From: Lottiidibacillus patelloidae
GTDB lineage: Bacteria > Bacillota > Bacilli > Bacillales > SA5d-4
DNA length: 64,000 nucleotides
Reading direction: 5' to 3'
Assembly (NCBI RefSeq): GCF_002262935.1
Contig: NZ_NPIA01000006.1
Coordinates: 1-64,000 of the forward strand
Shown in pieces: positions 25,556 through 34,231 of the stretch. A program made the position numbers and the translations under genes. Within the stretch, counting starts at the first letter, position 1. Every line of letters starts with the position of its first letter. The notes under the pieces are model-generated. The model searched no databases. It was not told the DNA's origin and saw only the letters and a list, made by a program, of their open reading frames with translations.

Positions 25556-26030
25556 TAGCCTTATCCTTTCTATAAAAGGTGTGTCGGATAACTTTTAAGC
25601 TTGTAAGTGTAACGACAATCACAAGTGCATTTAAAGCAAATGACCACCAAAGCTGCCAACTGTCGGCATGGAAAAAGAGATTCGTCCATTCACTGAGCCA
25701 CTCAATCCCAGTCAATATCGTCACATAGATAGAAATGAGCACTAGCTTTTTAAGCAGTGACTGCAACGTGACATAGTAATTAAGAATGGTAATGGTAAGT
25801 ATAGGAACTAAAACCGTCCGGTTGATAACATCTGCCCAATTTAAACTAGCAATTTCTGAAAGTTTTATTAGCTCGAACTTTAAAAAAAGAATCGCAGATA
25901 TGTTTTGAATAACGATTGCTGAGATGCACCAATAAACAAGAATCTCGAGCGAATGAAGATTTCTCTTCATCACAAAACGTAAGTAAGCTATGGCTGCGAT
26001 ATTTACAAGAATAAATAAAAATAAAGTCAT
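25539..26030 (-). CDS. Integral membrane protein, CBO0543-like
   Basis: A protein of 163 residues with about five predicted helices. The late block E-W-L-S-E-W ... W-Q-L-W-W-S matches the layout of its downstream neighbour. The ATG at 26030 lies eight bases after GGAG; a GTG nine bases earlier is possible. It is probably translated together with the gene at 25067-25555, and the two products may be a heteromeric pair (inference). Confidence 0.55.
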   Translation of the reverse strand: MTLFLFILVNIAAIAYLRFVMKRNLHSLEILVYWCISAIVIQNISAILFLKFELIKLSEIASLNWADVINRTVLVPILTITILNYYVTLQSLLKKLVLISIYVTILTGIEWLSEWTNLFFHADSWQLWWSFALNALVIVVTLTSLKVIRHTFYRKDKANGFYV

Positions 26031-26121
26031 AAGGACCACTCCAAATAGGGAACATGAAAATACATACGTAGAAAAATTTCACAATGTTACGTTTAGCATT
26101 CGTAAAAATGTGGTTTTTATT

Positions 26122-26190
26122 CGGGGAGTGGTGTCTGTACTGCCATCCTTCGACAAATCCCGGGAAGTGACAGGCACTACTTCTTTCCCC
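26122..26190. repeat. Family D repeat, copy 2, with hairpin arms
   Basis: The arms AGTGGTGTCTGT (26127-26138) and ACAGGCACTACT (26170-26181) are complementary apart from two wobbles. They enclose TCGACAAATCCCGGGAA (26150-26166), and the outer GGGGA/TCCCC also pairs. The core is shared with 24661-24677. It sits before the S8-M14 protease gene; the rest of 26031-26299 shows no gene. Confidence 0.6.
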
Positions 26191-26299
26191 TCCATTACTA
26201 CCAATGGCTTGTTTTCAAAATATACCTTACTGAAAGGGACGCCTCCTTATAAGATGAAAGAGAACTAAATGAATTTTCAAACAATAAGGAGGAGTAAAA

Positions 26300-29200
26300 T
26301 TGAACAGGAAAAACAAACTATTTTCACTACTAGTAACTTTATTATTAATTACTAGTCTCGTTATCCCCGCACAAGCAGTCACCCCAGGATTCAATACATC
26401 AGAAACAGGACTAGAAGCAGTAGGTTCGAAAATCCAACCAGAATTACTAGAAGCTTTTGAAACGTCAGCAACAGCGCAAGTAATCGTCACCTTCCATGGG
26501 GACGGTGCCCCAACAGACACAGATGTAAATTTACTAGAAAGTATCGGGGTTACAACCGGTATTACGATGACATCTCTTCCGATGGCTGGGATTATTGCTA
26601 CGAAAGAGCAAGTAATTCAGCTAGCGGAAAATAGTAATGTACGCTCCCTTTACTTAAATGAAAAAGTAGAATATACGAATGCCGATGCAAATGAACTCAC
26701 AGGAGTCAATGAAGTGAAAGAAGATTCATCACTTTGGCTAGGCGGATTTCCTGTCTCAGGTCGTGGCATTACCGTTGTCATTAACGACTCAGGAATTGAC
26801 GCAACACACGGCGATTTAAAATACGGAGAAAAAGTACTAGAAAACGTCTTAGGTTCAACGAACTTAAGTAACTTAACGTCACCGAAGATTTTCCCTGTCT
26901 CTTATGTTGAAGGAGTCATCAACACGGATACGAATTCAGGGCACGGAACACATGTTGCCGGAACCGTAGCAGGTGATGGAACGCGTTCGGCTGGAAAATA
27001 TGCCGGAGCAGCGCCAGGAGCAAACCTTATTGGGTATGGATCAGGTGGAGCACTATTCATTCTTGACGGTGTCGGTGGCTTTGATTATGCCTTAACACAC
27101 CAATATGAGTATGGCATTCGCGTCATTACGAATTCATGGGGCGGTTCAGGTGACTTTGATCCAAACCATCCTGTAAACATTGCTAGTAAAAAAGCATATG
27201 AGCGCGGCATTGTCGTGACGTTCGCTGCAGGTAATGATGGCAGAAGCGGAGAAAATACGTTAACTCGCTATGCAGCTCCTTGGGTCATTACAGTAGCGGC
27301 TGGTACAAAAGATAAACAATTAGCTGATTTCTCATCTCGAGGCTTAAAAGATGACGGAGCGACTTACGAAATTGATGGTGAAACGTGGACGTACACAAAC
27401 GCACCAACAATTACGGCTCCTGGTGTCGATATTATTTCAACGATTACACCGAGCCCATTAATGGCAATAAGCACACCAGATGAAATTGAACCAGCACACG
27501 CCCCGTTTTACGCACAAATGAACGGAACGTCAATGGCAACACCGCACGTTGCTGGGATCGTTGCACTATTACTTGAAGTAAACCCATCCTTACACCCAGC
27601 AGACATCAAACAAATTTTAATCGACACAGCAGAAAAAATGGCCGGCTATGAAACGTGGGAAGTAGGCGCAGGTTATGTGGACGCACATGCTGCTGTGAAA
27701 AAAGTTTTCGATACAATCGGACCTGTCGCAAACTACGCAGGTTCACCAGTAGCTTACAATGATGAAATGTACGAAGCATATGGCCGTGTTTTCCCAGATC
27801 CACAAGGAGGACTTCCGAAAACAGCAGGTGTTTCACCATATGCGAAAGGAAAAGTCGCAGCAACACAGTTTATTCAATTTCCAGAAGCAATTAAAGGCTT
27901 AAAATATTTAGAAATGAAATATCCAAACCGTATCGAACTGATCCGTATTGATGAACATTTCAATGATCCAGAGCTTTTATCAGCAGGACTTGGAACATCA
28001 ACAAGTGAAAGAGAAAGATCACCTCTTTACGTCGTTCGTGTCACAGACGAGACGGTGACGACAGACAAAAAACGTGTTGTTTTTAGCTTAAGTATGCACG
28101 GTATTGAAAAAGCAGGACTAGAAGGAGGACTTCGCGCCATTGAAGACCTCGTTTCTGCAAGCAAATACGACAAGCTAACGTTAAAGTCTGACTCTGCCAC
28201 GATGCATGAAGCATTGCAAAAACAAGAAGTTTACTTCCTGCTTATTAACCCAGATGGCTGGCGCCGTGGCGATATTACGCGAGGTGGTCCGTTCTACCAA
28301 CGATATAACGGAAACGGCATGGACTTAAACCGCGACTGGCCAGTTGTTGGTTACACGTACAAACCATACACACCTGGTTCAGAGCCGGAAACAAAGGCCT
28401 ATATGAAATATTTAAAAGATGTTGCAGAAAAGTGGGATAGTGGGGCAGACTTGCACGGAATGATTACTGCTAATGCCTTCACATACACAATGATGCCGGC
28501 AGGACAGCTTGACTATTTCAAAAACGAGCGCGTCCTAAACTTAGTAGAAGGTATCCATGAAGATGCGCAACAACGTTTAAGTTGGTCGCCTTTAATTGTC
28601 GAGCAAGGTTCGCCAGGAACAGGCACGGAAACGGTCATGGTCGGACAACAGTGGGGAACGGTTTGGGATACGTTAAACTACACAGTTACTGGAGACTTCG
28701 GTAACTGGGCAGGAAACCCTCTCGGATTAAACGGTGATGTGATTGATAATGAAATGGCACTTAGCCACTTAGCAACGAATAACATTTACTACCCAATCAT
28801 TGAGCAAATGCATGTTGATGGAAACAAAGGACTAATTTTCACACAAATGGCGGCAGAGCTGAAAGAGTGGACGGAAGAAGAAAAAACGTTCCCTCTAAAC
28901 GGAAAAGTAGCCGTGCTAGATCATGGTGTGACAATCTCCAATGACGGAACAGAAGTAGCGGTTGATCCGAATGACGAGCTGCCAGCGCAACCACTAGAAA
29001 AGTTTTCAATGGTCTACCCAGCACAAACAGAACATTATTTCGAAGTAAAAGGTCCTGGAGACGGTTTTAGCTCGACATCATTAGAAGTAAGCGTTCGTGG
29101 TTCAAGTGTCCAAGGTGTGACAGCGAACGTACCAAACATTACGTTGTACTACAATGATGACCATGGCGGTTGGAAAGAAATGGCGAGCAACTTTAACCAA

Positions 29201-30064
29201 TCATTTATTTACTTGCAAAGTGCAGCAGTTGTCTCTGCGAACTACTTAGCACCTGGTGAGTATAAAGTTGTTGTTGAACATAGCTTAATGGCACCTGGTC
29301 CATCTTATATAAATGGTGAAATAAACTTTACGAAAGAACTAGCATGGGACCAGCCATTACAAAAAGCATATAACGTCACAAACTTAGCATTCTTTGATGA
29401 GTTAAATAACTACTTGCCAGAGGCGAAAAAGATTAACAAGCTTTCGTATGAAAACATTGCGAGTAATAAGATCGACTTATCTACTTATGACAGCATCGTC
29501 TTAGCGAACCATAGCTACAGTGCAAATTTATCTGAAACGCAAAAAACGAAAGTAAGTGCTGCATTGAAACAATTCGTGGAAACAGGCGGGAACTTAGTCT
29601 TAATGGATGGAGCAGTGCAAATGCTAGCGGACATCGGCATCATCAAAGCAGACGACATTAAGATGGTTGGAAAATACGCAGGATACGTGCAGATGGAAAC
29701 ATACAATCATGCTTTAGCGAAAAACTTAAACAAAAGCGGAGCGGCAGGTGGAACGAACAACCGTCGTCAAACGTACGAGCCAGTACCGTTAGGAATCTCG
29801 ATTGAAGATGGTGAGGACGATTCACCAGTATGGCGCGTCAACCGTTCAGCTTGGGAAAATAAAGGCGGAGTTACAGTAGGTATTACTGATGCAGGCTGGA
29901 CATCTTTAGGGGAAATAAACGTCGGTAACGGGAAAATCCGTATTATCGGGGCATTACTGCCAGATCCATCAAACGAGTTCTACCACCCGCATGGCCTAAA
30001 TAACTATGCATTAACGTGGAGCGGCTATGAGTTCTTCGGAAACCTTGTGGATTATCAAAGATAA
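26300..30064 (+). CDS. Secreted S8 subtilisin - M14 carboxypeptidase fusion protein
   Basis: A protein of 1254 residues with a signal peptide ending A-Q-A at about residue 26 and a probable propeptide (about 55-125). A subtilisin domain follows with the full triad: Asp163 in N-D-S-G, His215 in G-H-G-T-H-V-A-G, Ser411 in G-T-S-M-A-T-P, plus oxyanion Asn312. An M14-type region (about 480-870) has the zinc motif H600-G-I-E603, the N677-R678 pair in M-D-L-N-R-D-W and a third ligand candidate H719 in D-L-H-G. I could not assign the catalytic Glu. The rest (about 900-1254) looks like beta-rich accessory domains. The start is a TTG at 26300 after AAGGAGGAG. Confidence 0.88.
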   Translation: MNRKNKLFSLLVTLLLITSLVIPAQAVTPGFNTSETGLEAVGSKIQPELLEAFETSATAQVIVTFHGDGAPTDTDVNLLESIGVTTGITMTSLPMAGIIATKEQVIQLAENSNVRSLYLNEKVEYTNADANELTGVNEVKEDSSLWLGGFPVSGRGITVVINDSGIDATHGDLKYGEKVLENVLGSTNLSNLTSPKIFPVSYVEGVINTDTNSGHGTHVAGTVAGDGTRSAGKYAGAAPGANLIGYGSGGALFILDGVGGFDYALTHQYEYGIRVITNSWGGSGDFDPNHPVNIASKKAYERGIVVTFAAGNDGRSGENTLTRYAAPWVITVAAGTKDKQLADFSSRGLKDDGATYEIDGETWTYTNAPTITAPGVDIISTITPSPLMAISTPDEIEPAHAPFYAQMNGTSMATPHVAGIVALLLEVNPSLHPADIKQILIDTAEKMAGYETWEVGAGYVDAHAAVKKVFDTIGPVANYAGSPVAYNDEMYEAYGRVFPDPQGGLPKTAGVSPYAKGKVAATQFIQFPEAIKGLKYLEMKYPNRIELIRIDEHFNDPELLSAGLGTSTSERERSPLYVVRVTDETVTTDKKRVVFSLSMHGIEKAGLEGGLRAIEDLVSASKYDKLTLKSDSATMHEALQKQEVYFLLINPDGWRRGDITRGGPFYQRYNGNGMDLNRDWPVVGYTYKPYTPGSEPETKAYMKYLKDVAEKWDSGADLHGMITANAFTYTMMPAGQLDYFKNERVLNLVEGIHEDAQQRLSWSPLIVEQGSPGTGTETVMVGQQWGTVWDTLNYTVTGDFGNWAGNPLGLNGDVIDNEMALSHLATNNIYYPIIEQMHVDGNKGLIFTQMAAELKEWTEEEKTFPLNGKVAVLDHGVTISNDGTEVAVDPNDELPAQPLEKFSMVYPAQTEHYFEVKGPGDGFSSTSLEVSVRGSSVQGVTANVPNITLYYNDDHGGWKEMASNFNQSFIYLQSAAVVSANYLAPGEYKVVVEHSLMAPGPSYINGEINFTKELAWDQPLQKAYNVTNLAFFDELNNYLPEAKKINKLSYENIASNKIDLSTYDSIVLANHSYSANLSETQKTKVSAALKQFVETGGNLVLMDGAVQMLADIGIIKADDIKMVGKYAGYVQMETYNHALAKNLNKSGAAGGTNNRRQTYEPVPLGISIEDGEDDSPVWRVNRSAWENKGGVTVGITDAGWTSLGEINVGNGKIRIIGALLPDPSNEFYHPHGLNNYALTWSGYEFFGNLVDYQR

Positions 30065-30081
30065 CATCGAAAATCTCGGGA

Positions 30082-30105
30082 GGTTCCTGTCACCTGACAG
30101 GAGCC
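30082..30105 (+). repeat. Short hairpin after the protease gene
   Basis: GGTTCCTGTCA (30082-30092) pairs with TGACAGGAGCC (30095-30105) with one wobble. It has no T tract, so it is not a classical terminator. The CCTGTCA/TGACAGG arms recall those of the family D element. Confidence 0.55.
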
Positions 30106-30121
30106 AGAATGGAGCGAAAAA

Positions 30122-30586
30122 ATGATGAATAAAGCGGCTGGAAATTCAGTGGTAACACATCATTACAATCATCCTGCTGAAACTGTGTTTCGTGCATGGC
30201 TAGATGAGCGTCTCTTGAAGAAATGGCTATTTCCAGGAGAACTTCTTTTGAAAGTGGAAATAAACCCTAATATCGAAGGTGAATTTTCTTTTGTAGTCGA
30301 CCGAGAAGGAACTGCCGTTGACCACCGCGGAAAGTACCTTGAAATACAAGCACCTTCGCGGCTAGCATTCACGTTTGGTATTCCGAAAATAACACCCGAT
30401 ACTGACACTGTTTACATTGATATAATTGATACATGTGAAGGGTGTAAGCTAACACTTACGCATGAAATACACCCAAACTGGACGGAGTATGTAAAAGATA
30501 CAGATAAAGCTTGGAAACAAATGCTCGTCGTCTTAGAAAAAGTATTAGACAGAGGGATGAACAGAGAGTTGCAACAGCCGTCTTAA
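30122..30586 (+). CDS. SRPBCC (AHSA1/START-like) domain protein
   Basis: A protein of 154 residues with the AHSA1-type pattern: H-P-A-E-T-V-F-R-A-W near the start, L-L-K-K-W-L-F-P, G-E-F-S-F-V-V-D and R-L-A-F-T-F. It is a hydrophobic-pocket binding fold and the ligand is unknown. It starts with a double ATG at 30122; a GGAG site lies upstream. Confidence 0.75.
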   Translation: MMNKAAGNSVVTHHYNHPAETVFRAWLDERLLKKWLFPGELLLKVEINPNIEGEFSFVVDREGTAVDHRGKYLEIQAPSRLAFTFGIPKITPDTDTVYIDIIDTCEGCKLTLTHEIHPNWTEYVKDTDKAWKQMLVVLEKVLDRGMNRELQQPS

Positions 30587-30631
30587 GCTTTATCAATTAG
30601 CACTTAAATATAAAATGATGTTATTTTTTAT

Positions 30632-30758
30632 AAGCTCGGTCAAATTACTTCGCTTTCCACGGGCACGGCCTCAGCTACGTTAGGAAGCTTAGAACGCTTT
30701 CTAACGGGATCTTCGCCTCGTGCTGTCCCGTAGGAGTCTCCGTATTTTGACTGAGCTT
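30632..30758. repeat. Family B structured repeat, copy 1
   Basis: The ends AAGCTCGGTCAAATTAC and GTATTTTGACTGAGCTT are complementary except at two positions. Inside are GCTTTCCACGGGCACGGCC and CCCGTAGGAGTCTCCG, both shared with copies at 35182-35295 and 36869-36984. It lies in the gene-free stretch 30587-31182. Confidence 0.8.
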
Positions 30759-30894
30759 TTCTATAAAATTTACTGTTCGACTATTTGAAATAGGACTATT
30801 ATCTTGTAGGTCATCTTATATCACAGTGAATTATCCCACCGAAAACACACCTATTGACCTACTTAAAAACAATCACGCTCAAGCGAACATATAT

Positions 30895-30963
30895 GGAGAG
30901 GTTAACGTGTTCCCCTTAACCGATAAAATACCTCATCAAGCAGGCAAATAAGCCTGCTTTTTC
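30895..30963 (+). terminator. Strong orphan terminator with a 14-codon frame before it
   Basis: AAGCAGGC (30938-30945) and GCCTGCTT (30952-30959) form a perfect 8-bp stem followed by T. Upstream, GGAGAGG (30895-30901) precedes a GTG at 30907 that opens the frame MFPLTDKIPHQAGK, ending at 30951 inside the loop. No larger gene leads into it, so it may close a small RNA or mini-gene. The rest of 30587-31182 has no other gene. Confidence 0.5.
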
Positions 30964-30987
30964 AACATATGCAATCCCCCAGCTTAT

Positions 30988-31033
30988 CTAACTAACCACC
31001 TAACCACCTAACCACAAACCACCTAACCACCTC
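30988..31033 (-). repeat. CCACCTA/ACCACCTA short-repeat array
   Basis: Six or so A-C-C-A-C-C-T-A type units, the same unit as at 18230-18365 and 31913-32010. A GTTAAATGACAGGCCCCC stretch follows. Confidence 0.75.
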
Positions 31034-31182
31034 GGTTAAATGACAGGCCCCCAAAAAAATTTCTCCAAAGGTCTAACCGTATACTACATAAGAAGTAAAT
31101 CTGTTTTTATTAAAGGAGAACAGAACAGAAATGGAGAAAACGAAAGGGGACTAACAAACAAATAGCGTCTAGGAGGAAACGG

Positions 31183-31707
31183 ATGAGAAAGTTTTATGTA
31201 ATATTGATTTTGGTAGCCTTTTTTATTTTATTAGCAAGCGATTTAAATGATAAAAAAGAAAAAGTTGAAACAAATGAAAAGCCTACCCATTCTGCTACAG
31301 TTGAAACAGCTGCTGCTGAGGAAGAAAGCGAAGATGAGTACGCTACCTATAATCCTTTTCGATTAAAAGCGATAGATAGTAGAATTGCCACAATTAAAGT
31401 GAATGGGGAAGAACTTTATGCAATAACGTATAAGGCCTACTTAACTTCAAATGATTACTTAACTATGCCGAAAGAATTTAAAGAGTTTGTTTTTACTGTT
31501 GAACCTTTAAACAATTCAATTAGTTACCATGTAGACTATGCTCTTAGTCAGAATAAACAACTATCTAAGCCTGGTAAATATATATATGAATTAGAATTTA
31601 CGACTAACTATAGTAAATATAGTGAAGAGACATTAAATAAAATGCAGAATGAATATGACTTTACAATTGTTATGAGGAAAGAAAACAAAGAATTTTTGAT
31701 ATATTAA
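31183..31707 (+). CDS. Exported or membrane-anchored protein of unknown function
   Basis: A protein of 174 residues with an N-terminal hydrophobic helix (about 4-19), a polar and acidic linker (about 20-60, rich in Glu and Ala) and a small beta-rich C-terminal domain. No cysteine lipobox is present, so a signal anchor is most likely. AGGAGG precedes the ATG at 31183. It is an isolated gene flanked on both sides by repeat arrays, as acquired genes often are. No family recognised. Confidence 0.5.
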   Translation: MRKFYVILILVAFFILLASDLNDKKEKVETNEKPTHSATVETAAAEEESEDEYATYNPFRLKAIDSRIATIKVNGEELYAITYKAYLTSNDYLTMPKEFKEFVFTVEPLNNSISYHVDYALSQNKQLSKPGKYIYELEFTTNYSKYSEETLNKMQNEYDFTIVMRKENKEFLIY

Positions 31708-32316
31708 TTTGCAGATTATTTCCTTATAGGTATTTTTATTAACGCTATAGTGCCAATAAATTACACATAAGTCTAGTTAACTCCAATAAATTAGATGTTA
31801 AAACCCCTTATGCAGTCGACCTAGCCTGCTTTTTCTTGTTTTGTTCAACAAGGGCCTGCCCTTTCCACACACATCGCAATTATCTCGCAACCCTAACCTT
31901 CATCTATATTCACCAATCCACCTACCCACCTACCCACCTACCCACCTAATCACTAGCCACCTAACCACTATCCACCCACCTAACCAACTATCCACCCACC
32001 CAACCTACTATACTTATTCACCATGCCCCCAACAATATAACCAAAATCAGCAACTTGCCCCAATTGTCAAAAAAATTTGTAAAAAAACCTTGTCCCCCTT
32101 GACATTTAGGAATAATACCCCATTTTGTCTAATAGACTTTAACAAAACCAAATGAGGGTAAGAGGTGAGAATGATAGGTATGGCTTCGAAGTCCCAACCG
32201 ATAAAAGTGCAAACATAAGTCCTCGCAAACATTCAACTACACTACTTCGAAAAACGCCATCCCGTGGGGTCTCCCCCTTGCAGTACTCTCACATCCATAT
32301 TAGGGAGGCGAGTGGT
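31708..32316. other. Gene-free region before spoIIID
   Basis: It holds the short-repeat array (31913-32010), a stretch at 31850-31880 that resembles the boundary of the array at 18365, and an A/T-rich run before spoIIID. A frame over 31841-32155 is only a translation of the repeat. An in-frame extension of spoIIID to 32152 has no family support. I could not place a SigE promoter. Confidence 0.5.
31913..32010 (-). repeat. CCACCTA/CCAACTA short-repeat array
   Basis: About 100 bp of C-C-A-C-C-T-A and C-C-A-A-C-T-A units. ACACATCGCAAT stands about 40 bp before it, as before the array at 18230-18365. Confidence 0.8.
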
Positions 32317-32574
32317 GTGCATGATTACATCAAGGAGCGAACGCTCAAGATTGGAAACTATATAGTAGAAACAAGAAAGACCGTTCGCGTAATCGCCAAA
32401 GAATTTGGCGTATCGAAAAGCACTGTACACAAAGACTTAACAGAAAGGTTGCCTGAAATTAACCCTGATCTTGCAAATGAAGTAAAGGACATCTTAGAAT
32501 ATCACAAATCGGTCCGCCATCTGCGCGGAGGAGAGGCGACAAAACTAAAGTATAAAAACGAAACAGTAATGTAA
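32317..32574 (+). CDS. spoIIID: Sporulation transcriptional regulator SpoIIID
   Basis: Mother-cell DNA-binding protein that switches SigE-dependent genes on and off before SigK. It has 85 residues, with the helix-turn-helix R-V-I-A-K-E-F-G-V-S-K-S-T-V-H-K-D-L and the basic C-terminal H-L-R-G-G-E-A-T-K-L-K-Y-K, close to B. subtilis SpoIIID as I recall it. The start is a GTG at 32317 after GGGAGG, giving the family start (M)-H-D-Y-I-K-E-R-T. Confidence 0.95.
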   Translation: MHDYIKERTLKIGNYIVETRKTVRVIAKEFGVSKSTVHKDLTERLPEINPDLANEVKDILEYHKSVRHLRGGEATKLKYKNETVM

Positions 32575-32667
32575 ACTAACAAACTACATCATCCTTCCAT
32601 ATAAATCCAGATATAGATGCAGCGCTATTTACCCTCACCCTTCTCAAAAGTAATTTTGAGACTATGA

Positions 32668-32693
32668 AACAGGGGAACTTTTCCCTGTTTTTT
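32668..32693 (+). terminator. Rho-independent terminator after spoIIID
   Basis: AACAGGG (32668-32674) and CCCTGTT (32683-32689) pair, with additional A-T and wobble pairs in the loop. TTTTTT follows. A second perfect hairpin, CTCAAAA/TTTTGAG (32643-32660), lies just before it. Confidence 0.8.
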
Positions 32694-32763
32694 CGTTTCT
32701 CAAAAAACTTTCTCACATGAATACATCTTTTCCCCCTTCGTATTAGAAAAATTATGCAGAAAA

Positions 32764-32800
32764 TTGTCAACAAATTTACAAAAAGATATGAATACATCTT
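32764..32800 (+). promoter_or_regulatory. Candidate mbl promoter overlapping a direct repeat
   Basis: TTGTCA (32764-32769), a 17-bp spacer and TATGAA (32787-32792) make a moderate SigA promoter. The 13-mer ATGAATACATCTT occurs at 32788-32800, over the -10, and again exactly at 32717-32729. A repeated motif over a promoter suggests a regulator site. Confidence 0.45.
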
Positions 32801-32863
32801 GATATTATGCTAAAATTAAACATAAAAGAGACTTTGAAACGGTATGGGTAGAGGGGGAGCAAG

Positions 32864-33868
32864 ATGTTTGCAAGAGATATCGGTATCGACTTAGGAACAG
32901 CTAATGTATTAATCCACGTTAAAGGACGAGGTATCGTCTTAAATGAACCTTCTGTAGTTGCGATTGACACAACTACTGGGAAGCCACTAGCAGTAGGAGA
33001 AGAAGCTCGTAAAATGGTTGGGCGTACGCCTGGTAATATCGTCGCTATTCGTCCATTAAAAGACGGCGTCATCGCTGACTTTGATATTACAGAAGTAATG
33101 TTAAAGTACTTTATCAACAAAATTAATGCTCGCGGCTTTTTAACAAAGCCAAGAATGCTCATCTGTTGCCCAGCTAACATTACGTCTGTTGAGCAAAAAG
33201 CTATTCGTGAAGCAGCTGAAAAAAGCGGCGGGAAAAAAGTATATTTAGAAGAAGAGCCGAAAATTGCCGCAATCGGAGCGGGTATGGACATTTTCCAACC
33301 GTCCGGTAACATGGTTGTTGATATCGGTGGTGGAACAACAGATGTTGCAGTACTCTCTATGGGTGATATCGTAACTTCTGCCTCTATTAAAGTCGCTGGA
33401 GATAAATTTGACCATGAAATCTTACAGTACATAAAGAAAAAATATAAACTATTAATCGGTGATCGCACAGCAGAGGATATTAAAATTCAAGTTGCAACGG
33501 TCTTCCCTGGCGCACGAAATGAGTCATTAGATATCCGTGGGCGTGACATGGTCTCTGGCCTACCACGTACCATCACTATCTACTCTGATGAAATTTTAGA
33601 AGCGTTAAAAGAGCCGGTAAGCAGCATCGTTCAAGCTTGTCGTACCGTTTTAGAAAATACGCCTCCTGAACTATCGGCAGATATCATTGACCGTGGTATT
33701 ATATTAACAGGTGGTGGAGCTTTATTACATGGAATTGACCAGCTTCTATCAGAAGAGCTTAAAGTTCCAGTAATTATTGCCGAAGATCCAATGGATTGTG
33801 TGGCAAAAGGAACTGGTATTATGCTTGAGTACATCGACAACTTGCCAGCAAAAAAAAGACTTAGCTAA
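32864..33868 (+). CDS. mbl: MreB-like actin homologue Mbl
   Basis: Membrane-associated bacterial actin that guides side-wall peptidoglycan synthesis. It has 334 residues with actin-type ATP-binding motifs D-L-G-T-A-N near the N-terminus, D-I-G-G-G-T-T-D in the middle and a late T-G-G-G-A-L-L. The N-terminal M-F-A-R-D-I-G-I-D-L-G and the position after spoIIID identify it as Mbl rather than MreB. A GAGGGGGAG site precedes the ATG. Confidence 0.95.
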   Translation: MFARDIGIDLGTANVLIHVKGRGIVLNEPSVVAIDTTTGKPLAVGEEARKMVGRTPGNIVAIRPLKDGVIADFDITEVMLKYFINKINARGFLTKPRMLICCPANITSVEQKAIREAAEKSGGKKVYLEEEPKIAAIGAGMDIFQPSGNMVVDIGGGTTDVAVLSMGDIVTSASIKVAGDKFDHEILQYIKKKYKLLIGDRTAEDIKIQVATVFPGARNESLDIRGRDMVSGLPRTITIYSDEILEALKEPVSSIVQACRTVLENTPPELSADIIDRGIILTGGGALLHGIDQLLSEELKVPVIIAEDPMDCVAKGTGIMLEYIDNLPAKKRLS

Positions 33869-33910
33869 AAATACCCTTCGCCACTAGAGTATGAGGAAGG
33901 TTGAAAAACA

Positions 33911-34231
33911 ATGATGACAAATCAAGACGATGAAAAAACGATACAAATGAATAGAGTTACAGAAGAACATTCTCGTTCAGAAAAACGGAAGCAACGAAAA
34001 CGCGAAAAAGAAAAGGAAGCTTCCAAACAACGTCCAGATTTTCTTAAATCGCCAAGACCAAAACGCAAGTTCCCAATTTGGGCTCGCCTAATCGTTGTCC
34101 TTGCTTTAATTGTCCTAAGCTTATTTGCGGGACTAATGTTCGGTTATGGTGTAATCGGTGATGGAAACGCGACCGACGCACTAAAGTGGGAAACATTCCA
34201 AAACATCTTTGATTTAATTAATAAAGAGTAA
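33911..34231 (+). CDS. EpuA-family protein (often labelled RNA polymerase subunit beta)
   Basis: A protein of 106 residues: a highly charged N-terminal half (about 1-55), one membrane helix (about 58-80) and the short motif F-G-Y-G-V-I-G-D-G-N. This is the EpuA (PF11772-type) layout. The label DNA-directed RNA polymerase subunit beta in databases is a transferred name with no basis in this sequence. It lies 42 bp behind mbl, before a terminator. Confidence 0.75.
   Translation: MMTNQDDEKTIQMNRVTEEHSRSEKRKQRKREKEKEASKQRPDFLKSPRPKRKFPIWARLIVVLALIVLSLFAGLMFGYGVIGDGNATDALKWETFQNIFDLINKE

Noticed and set aside
31131-31154. Seven-codon frame MEKTKGD after AAAGGAG
   Set aside because: The spacing to the site is long (12 bases), there is no associated structure, and frames of this size are common by chance.
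31841-32155. Plus-strand frame of 104 codons rich in Pro, Thr and His
   Set aside because: It is only a translation of the CCACCTA array and flanking DNA, without a ribosome binding site.
32152-32316. N-terminal extension of spoIIID by 55 codons
   Set aside because: The family starts at (M)-H-D-Y-I-K. A GTG with GGGAGG fits that point, and the extension is not protein-like.
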